From Ornithinicoccus sp045032955 (GTDB lineage Bacteria > Actinomycetota > Actinomycetes > Actinomycetales > Dermatophilaceae), in NCBI RefSeq assembly GCF_045032955.1, contig NZ_JBJFZU010000006.1, forward strand, positions 214,472-278,471: 64,000 bases of DNA, given 5' to 3'. Every line of letters begins with the position of its first letter. Position 1 is the stretch's first letter. This document shows, in pieces, positions 59,379 to 64,000 of the stretch. A model generated the notes under the pieces. The model had not been told where the DNA came from. It worked only from the letters and a program-made list of their open reading frames with translations, and did no database searches. The translations under genes were made by a program, and so were the position numbers.

Positions 59379-60182
59379 TCAGGAGGCGGGCGCCCAGCCC
59401 CCTCGCGTCTGAGCCCGGGGAGCTGTGCGCCGGTACCAGTCCAGGCAGAAGAGCACGATGAGGGCGAGGTCGATGTAGTCGCCGCCGTAGTACATGACCT
59501 GTGCGCCGGCCCGGGCCTCGGCTGCCTCTACTCCCTCCGGCGGGTGGGCGTAGAGGTGCTTGGACAGGATCGCATGCAGAGCCAGGAACGCGACGAGCAC
59601 GACGGCGCGCGCAGCATGGCTGACCGGATGCGGCGTGGGGTCGACCTGCAGGACGGCTGCGGTGAACAACCATCCGGCCAGCAGGACGTGCAGGTGGATG
59701 AGGAGGTGACCTAGCGTCGAGGAGTGCATCCAGGTCTGCGCGGCCGTGGTGTACAGCAGCCATAGTCCACCGATATTCAGCACCGCTGCCACCGCGGGGT
59801 GGCTCAGGACACGCACGGCCATCGTGCCGAGCAGTGCCGTGAGCTGCCGGGCCACCGGGACGGGGAGCCCTCGCAGAGCTGCGGTGACGGGTGACGCGAG
59901 GACCAGGAGCAGCGGACCCAGCATCCCCAGCAGCAGGTGCCCCCACATGTGGGCCACGAAGTCGTGGTGCCCGGCAGCTCCCAGCGGTCCCAGCGCCACA
60001 AGACAGGCTAGGACGCCGGCAACGGCACACATGGTGCGCCACAGGGGCCACGAGCGCCCGCGTCGACGGCCGAGGACCAGGACCCCGAGATATGACATCA
60101 GGAACAGCAGCAGAGCAGCGCCGATGACGCTGCTGGTGACGTCGACCACGGCCCCTGTCTCAGTCTGGTGCACGGCGGGCAT
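59379..60182 (-). CDS. CtaG-type cytochrome c oxidase assembly membrane protein
   Basis: 267 residues, about seven membrane helices. GHHDFVAHMWGHLLLGMLGPLLLVL and HLLIHLHVLLAGWLF carry the histidines typical of caa3_CtaG proteins, which help insert copper into oxidase. No oxidase genes are adjacent. ATG 60182 is inside the 3' end of the DUF2243 gene (23-bp overlap), a frequent pairing. Confidence 0.9.
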   Translation of the reverse strand: MPAVHQTETGAVVDVTSSVIGAALLLFLMSYLGVLVLGRRRGRSWPLWRTMCAVAGVLACLVALGPLGAAGHHDFVAHMWGHLLLGMLGPLLLVLASPVTAALRGLPVPVARQLTALLGTMAVRVLSHPAVAAVLNIGGLWLLYTTAAQTWMHSSTLGHLLIHLHVLLAGWLFTAAVLQVDPTPHPVSHAARAVVLVAFLALHAILSKHLYAHPPEGVEAAEARAGAQVMYYGGDYIDLALIVLFCLDWYRRTAPRAQTRGGWAPAS

Positions 60183-60684
60183 CACTCTTCCGCGTGGCAA
60201 GGCGCCACGCCACCAGCCCGACGACGAGCGGGAGGGCCCCGGAGGCGAGCCAGGCGACGTCGTAGACCAGGAGATCGTCGACCGGTTGATGCGGACCCGG
60301 CCCGGCAACCCCGGCCGGCACGACCTCGTAGCGAACCTGGTGCACGCGGAGCACCTTGTGCACCAGGATGCCGTCGAAGAGCTGGAAGCCCCCGGCGCCG
60401 ACCAGGACCGCCGGCCACCAGCGCGGGATACCGGGCCCGCGTCGGCGGCGCACGTCGGCGAGAAGGAACAGGCCCGCGACGGTCGCGAACCACCCGAAGG
60501 CGTGCAGGACGCCATCGGAGACGAGTCCGACGCGCGTCGTTGACAGGTCGTAGAAGTGGTGCCAGTGCAAGAGCTGGTGGAAGACCACTTCGTCCACGAA
60601 CGCCGCGACACCGATACCGAACAGCACGCCTGAGGTGAGCAGGCGACGGTCCAGCGGGGAGGAGAAGGTCCCGGGGTCGGTCAT
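60160..60684 (-). CDS. DUF2243 membrane protein
   Basis: 174 residues with four membrane helices. GVLFGIGVAAFVDEVVFHQLLHWHHFYD is the DUF2243 hallmark, with a His-rich HQLLHWHH that may bind metal. Usually partnered with a CtaG-like gene, as here. -10 TAGTCT (60692-60697, minus) ends 7 nt before ATG 60684, so this promoter probably drives both genes. Confidence 0.9.
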   Translation of the reverse strand: MTDPGTFSSPLDRRLLTSGVLFGIGVAAFVDEVVFHQLLHWHHFYDLSTTRVGLVSDGVLHAFGWFATVAGLFLLADVRRRRGPGIPRWWPAVLVGAGGFQLFDGILVHKVLRVHQVRYEVVPAGVAGPGPHQPVDDLLVYDVAWLASGALPLVVGLVAWRLATRKSDARRAPD

Positions 60685-61134
60685 CTGCCCGAGACTAGAT
60701 GGCCGGACAGGGCCCGGCTCGCTGGACTTCCGGTGCCCGACGTCGTCCCCGTGACCCACACGCTGCCGGTCTCATCTGAGCACAGGTGTGACCACTCCCG
60801 TCCGGCCGCACACCCACGGATCCGCGCCGTTGTGCGGAATCTGGGGGTTGACGTGAGACGACGCGCACACCGTGAGACACGTGGGTGGAGGTGGCGGGAA
60901 TCTCCTCGCCACTCCCCTGACCTGCGGTTTCGCAGAGTCTCGCTCTGTTGTGTCAGTACTGTGACAGTTTCTTGCCGGCTCGGCGCCACGCCTGTGCGAG
61001 CGCTGGTGACGATGTGACTGAAGGGCGGGTCACACCAGGACGTCGTTGTCCCTACGCTCTCGCATCTGCGTGAGGTCCTCGTCTGGCTTCGGATGGCCGC
61101 TGACGGCAGAGAGAATGTGGCTACACTTGTGGCT
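60685..61134. other. 450-bp stretch without a convincing gene
   Basis: Small open frames exist on both strands but are Arg-rich and have no family features. A palindrome-like TGTCA-GTACTG-TGACA occurs near 60950-60970. The right end carries the toxin-antitoxin promoter (-10 TACACT, 61122-61127). Composition is mixed, less GC-rich than neighbouring coding DNA. Confidence 0.45.
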
Positions 61135-61416
61135 ATGAGTGTGGACGCTGCCATGGCCCTGCGGGATGTGAAGAACCGCCTGTCCGAGGTCGTAGACCAG
61201 GTTGAGCGCGAGCACGACAGGGTCGTCATCACCCGCCACGGCAAGCCGGCGGCAGTCGTGATCAGCACGGATGATTTGGCTTCTCTGGAAGAAACCTTGG
61301 AGGCCATGAGCCGGCCCAAGCTCATCTCGCAGGTCCGGGACAGTCTCACCGAGCTTGCCGCTGGTGAAGCCGAGGTCTTGGGCAAGGAAGAGATCCTCGC
61401 GACGCTTCGCGACTGA
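61135..61416 (+). CDS. Antitoxin, Phd/YefM (RelB-like) family
   Basis: 93 residues. MALRDVKNRLSEVVDQVEREHDRVVITRHGKPAAVVISTDDLASLEETLE is a textbook Phd/YefM DNA-binding N-terminus; the C-terminal helix neutralises the toxin. -10 TACACT (61122-61127) ends 7 nt before ATG 61135, and GTGGCT flanks the hexamer as a direct repeat, a possible autoregulatory site. Codon use (TTG, GAA, GCT, TCT) is less GC-biased than in the core genes, suggesting transfer. Confidence 0.94.
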   Translation: MSVDAAMALRDVKNRLSEVVDQVEREHDRVVITRHGKPAAVVISTDDLASLEETLEAMSRPKLISQVRDSLTELAAGEAEVLGKEEILATLRD

Positions 61417-61673
61417 TGGCTGACGCGTACGAGGTCGCGTGGACCCCCGCGGCCAAGCGTGCGCTGCGGCGCCTGCCTGAGAAGGTCGCTACGGCGGCCA
61501 TCGAGGTCATCTACGGCCCGCTGGCCGGCAAGTCGCAACGCGTCGGCAAGGCGTTGCGACTCAACCTGGAAGGGCTCCTTATCGCGCGCCGCGGCGACTA
61601 CCGGATCATCTACCGGATCGACGCGCGAGTCACCGTCACCGCGATCGAGCACCGCGCGGACGTCTACCGGTGA
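61416..61673 (+). CDS. Toxin, RelE/ParE family
   Basis: 85 residues. YEVAWTPAAKRALRRLPEKVATA and GDYRIIYRIDARVTVTAIEHRADVY match RelE mRNA interferases, with basic residues and the C-terminal aromatic/His cluster retained. Its ATG overlaps the antitoxin stop by one base (TGATG), giving tight coupling. Appears intact. Confidence 0.94.
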   Translation: MADAYEVAWTPAAKRALRRLPEKVATAAIEVIYGPLAGKSQRVGKALRLNLEGLLIARRGDYRIIYRIDARVTVTAIEHRADVYR

Positions 61674-61699
61674 CGTCTCGCCTGGCGACGGTGCGGAGG

Positions 61700-61921
61700 T
61701 CAGAGCGGTGACGGGTGTCGCCCGGGAGATGGCATGTAGCCCTCGGCTGCTAGCCATGCCCGAGCACGGCCTCGGACGCGGTCTTCGCTGAAGGCATACC
61801 AGCGATCAGCGGCTTCCGGGTGGGGTGCCAGCGCGTCCTTGAACCGGCGGAAGGCACCATCCCCGCTGATGGCAGTGGTCAGTACCTCGGCCAGACGGAT
61901 ACGAGGTGGGATCTGGACCCT
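61700..61921 (-). pseudogene. Remnant of a UPF0158-family gene (C-terminal ~70 codons)
   Basis: An open minus-strand frame of 74 codons between TGA at 61922-61924 and TGA at 61700-61702, with no usable start upstream. It reads IRLAEVLTTAISGD then GAFRRFKDAL, HPEAADRWYAFSEDRV and RARAWLAAEGY, the conserved end of UPF0158 proteins. The N-terminal half is missing. The break point lies where the HAD hydrolase homology begins on the other strand, so a deletion or insertion joined two partial genes. Confidence 0.72.
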
Positions 61922-62377
61922 TCATTGCACCGTGCCGTGTTCGAGGATGTCCTCACACGCGAGGCGCAGTGCACCCCGACGCTCGCAAAGACCCTCTACG
62001 ACACGATGCCCGAGCAGTGGGTGCCCGTCCCGGGCGCCGTCGATCTCCTTCAGTGCCTGCGGGCACGTGGCTGTCGAGTTGGGCTCCTGTCCAACACGGG
62101 GATCGACCTGCGGCCACGCTTGGGCGACCTGGGCCTGCTGGCCTACTTCGACACCGTGGTCCTGAACTTCGAGGAGGGTCTCGTCAGGCCCGACCCGCGC
62201 ATCTTCCGGCTCGCCGCGGACCGCCTGGCGGTCGCTGCCAGCGAGTGCCTGTTCGTGGGAGATACCCCGCACACGGACGGCGGCGCCGTGCACGCCGGCA
62301 TGACCAGCCTCCTGATCCCGCTCGCTGGTGATGAACCTCAACTGCACACGGCCGCAGCACTCCTTGCCGGGAGCTGA
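61820..62377 (+). pseudogene. HAD-superfamily hydrolase, N-terminally truncated
   Basis: 185 codons from GTG 61820, but recognisable HAD sequence only from about 61905 (RWDLDPSLHRAVFEDVL). Motif II is in RVGLLSNTGIDLR and motif IV-like acid loop in LFVGDTPHTDGGAVHAGM; the essential N-terminal DxDGT nucleophile motif is absent. The first ~30 codons are antisense to the UPF0158 remnant. The protein, if made, should be catalytically dead. Confidence 0.75.
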
Positions 62378-62471
62378 CGACGCTCCGGGACTCTCCCACG
62401 TGGCTCATTGAACGCGGGGGCAAAACCGTCGTGACGCGAAAGATTCTGTGTAGGGCGAACCGGGTAGTCCG

Positions 62472-63047
62472 TTACAGGCCACGCGCCTCCTCGCGCAGCT
62501 GGGGCTCGACGCGCCGGTCGGGGCGGGCACCTGCCTTGTCGGCATAGAACGCGCGGATGCGGTCCATGTCGGCGCTGACGTCTCCGGTCATCTCCAGGGT
62601 CGGACCCAGACCTGTCGTCATCGTGGTGCGGTCGACATAGCCGAGCGTCACGGGCATACCGCTCTCGCGGGCGATGCGGTAGAAGCCTGACTTCCAGTGG
62701 GTGTGCCCTCCCCTGGTTCCATCGGGTGTGACCACGAGGCCGAAGACCTCGCCCGACCGGACGCGCTCGATGACCTCGTCGACGACGCTGCTCGCGTTCG
62801 CCCGGTCGACGGGGATGCCCCCGAGCGCACGCATCAGCGGGCCACGCCAGCCCGTGAAGAGGCTCTGCTTGCCCAGCCACCGGATGTCCATGCCCAGGCG
62901 CCAGGTGATCCCCAGCATGAGGACGAAGTCCCAGTTTGAGGTATGGGGTGCACCGACGAGCACCGTAGGCCGCTCTGGTGCAGGGGTGGTGGACAGTTTC
63001 CAGCGGCTGAGCGACCAGAAAGCGCGAGCCACAAGGGGTCGAAGCAT
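62472..63047 (-). CDS. PlsC-like 1-acyl-glycerol-3-phosphate acyltransferase family protein
   Basis: 191 residues. HX4D motif APHTSNWDFVL and the PDGTRGG motif are intact; RWLGKQSLFTGWRGPLMRALGGIPVDR is typical of short PlsC-like proteins. ATG 63047 is preferred over ATG 63053 because TACCGT (63054-63059, minus) ends exactly 6 nt before it, the spacing seen at other leaderless starts here. It is a second, unlinked acyltransferase beside the one at 20 kb. Confidence 0.87.
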   Translation of the reverse strand: MLRPLVARAFWSLSRWKLSTTPAPERPTVLVGAPHTSNWDFVLMLGITWRLGMDIRWLGKQSLFTGWRGPLMRALGGIPVDRANASSVVDEVIERVRSGEVFGLVVTPDGTRGGHTHWKSGFYRIARESGMPVTLGYVDRTTMTTGLGPTLEMTGDVSADMDRIRAFYADKAGARPDRRVEPQLREEARGL

Positions 63048-63144
63048 GGGCATACGGTAGTGGCTGACCGCCTCGCGAGAGCTCTGCGGCGTTCATCCTG
63101 ACGCGTCAGGAAAGCTCCCTTCCACAGAGGATCCCTATCATCCG

Positions 63145-63187
63145 GGACTGCTGCACCGGATGGTGACACCTGGGACTGCTGCACCGA
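63145..63187. repeat. Duplicated terminal sequence of the IS3 element
   Basis: GGGACTGCTGCACCG occurs at 63145-63159 and again at 63173-63187, 28 bp apart; the following words are also similar (ATGGTGACAC and ATAGGTGACAG). It lies just beyond the transposase stop, where the element's inverted terminal repeat is expected. The exact element boundary cannot be set because the other end is outside the window. Confidence 0.6.
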
Positions 63188-63204
63188 TAGGTGACAGTGG
63201 TTAG

Positions 63205-64000
63205 TCACGCAGCCTGGTCGGCTGGTGTCGTCATGATGGTCTCGTACTCGATGGGGGTCAACCGGCCAAGAGCGGCTTGTCGTCGGCGGCGGTGGTAGGT
63301 CCGCTCGATCCAGGTCACGATCGCGATCCGCAGGCCGTGGCGGGTGGCCCAGGGGCCGCGGTTCAGGACGTTCTTCTGCAGCAGGGCGAAGAAGGATTCC
63401 ATGGCGGCGTTGTCGCCCGCGGCGCCGACCCTGCCCATGGATCCGACCATGCTGTGGTGGTTGAGAGCGTGGACGAACTTCCTGCTACGAAATTGCGATC
63501 CTCGATCGGTGTGAACCACGCACCCGGTGACGTCACCGCGCCGGGCGACGGCATTGTTCAGTGCGGTGACGGCGATCCGCGACTTCATCCTGGAGTCGAT
63601 GGAGTAGCCCACGATCCGGTTGGAGTACACGTCCTTGAACGCGCAGACATAGAGCTTCCCTTCACCAGTCCAATGTTCCGTGATGTCCCCGACCCACAAC
63701 TCGTTCGCAGCGTCGGCGGTGAACTCGTGCCGGGTCCGGCCCAACTCATCGATCACAGCGCACCGGTCCTCATGCACCGGCGGGCCGGGCTTCCTCCCGT
63801 TCTTGCCCCGCTTCTTACCGAAGGCGGACCACCAGCCGTTGTCCGAGCACAAACGCCACGCAGTCCGCGTCGCCATCAGCTGGCCCGCCTCAGCGGCCTC
63901 GTCCACCAGGAACCGGTACCCGAACTCAGGGTCGTCGCGGTGGGCGTTGAACAGGGCGTCCGCGCGGTACGCCGCCGCGAGGTCGGCGTCGGTGACCGGG
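63205..64000 (-). mobile_element. IS3-family insertion sequence, transposase OrfB (5' part outside window)
   Basis: The open frame runs to the right edge (VTDADLAAAYRADALFNAHR near the edge, an OrfB HTH/linker region), followed by DDE integrase core: first Asp in ELWVGDITEHW, second in GCVVHTDRGSQFRS, Glu in GDNAAMESFF. C-terminal RLTPIEYETIMTTPADQAA. The visible ~265 residues have no frameshift or stop, so the element may be active. OrfA would lie beyond the edge. Confidence 0.92.

Noticed and set aside
60733..61017. 94-codon plus-strand ORF in the gene-poor 60.7-61.1 kb stretch
   Set aside because: Arg-rich with no domain, no Shine-Dalgarno or -10 at the right distance, and it overlaps the region with palindrome-like regulatory sequence.
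1192..63053. GGCATACC as a strand-biased FtsK-orienting (KOPS) sequence
   Set aside because: By eye both orientations occur at similar frequency along the window, whereas KOPS should be strongly skewed.
63205..63906. Transposase start at 63906
   Set aside because: The same frame continues to the right edge with OrfB-like sequence, so 63906 is an internal codon of a gene cut by the window.

Overview
The window is a dense, very GC-rich chromosome segment from an actinobacterium. Gene order (ftsY-smc-acyP-mutM-rnc-rpmF-yceD-coaD-rsmD-recG-DAK-rpmB-thiL-ddl-gpsA), zinc-ribbon L28/L32, an HU protein with a lysine-rich tail, a DUF3039 protein and a CofC-like F420 enzyme all point to Actinomycetota. 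Codon use and the abundance of the word GGCATACC/GGTATGCC suggest the Intrasporangiaceae/Ornithinimicrobiaceae group; that placement is inference.

Layout. 1-22 kb is the housekeeping core: protein targeting and chromosome condensation (ftsY, smc), base-excision repair and RNA processing (mutM, rnc), ribosomal proteins, CoA synthesis, rsmD/recG, thiamine, cell-wall (ddl) and phospholipid (gpsA, plsC) genes. 22.7-25.5 kb holds tRNA-Gln, tRNA-Glu, gltX, DUF2017 and clpS. 25.5-27.4 kb carries a convergent NAD-salvage pair (pncB, pncA). 27.4-33.8 kb is a tyrosine/homogentisate catabolic block (hmgA, an unassigned protein, fahA, hppD) with a divergent Lrp/AsnC regulator; an IclR-type regulator and a P450 follow. 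36.4-41.4 kb has a helicase, DUF3039, an unusual 22-bp repeat array, YqgE, a VanZ-like protein and malic enzyme. 41.5-46.6 kb is a complete peptide/nickel-type ABC importer operon, divergent from trxA.

46.7-61 kb is more accessory: thioredoxin, a membrane alpha/beta hydrolase, a secreted CHRD protein with EF-hand-like loops, an ATP-grasp ligase, a SNF2 helicase, the Pnkp-Hen1 RNA-repair cassette, an NCS1 permease and a CtaG/DUF2243 membrane pair. 61-64 kb looks like a plastic zone: a Phd/RelE toxin-antitoxin pair, a UPF0158 remnant butted against an N-terminally truncated HAD hydrolase, an acyltransferase, and an IS3-family transposase running off the right edge.

Expression signals are unusually readable. 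At least fifteen genes have a TANNNT -10 hexamer ending 6 or 7 nt before the start codon, which implies leaderless mRNAs. In two divergent pairs (acyP/oxidoreductase and clpS/pncB) the two -10 hexamers share one TA step. The rpmB and yceD-rpmF promoters instead match a TTGNNN-N18-TACTCT pattern with a leader and Shine-Dalgarno site. Several palindromes sit where operators would be expected (hmgA, hppD/lrp, ABC importer).
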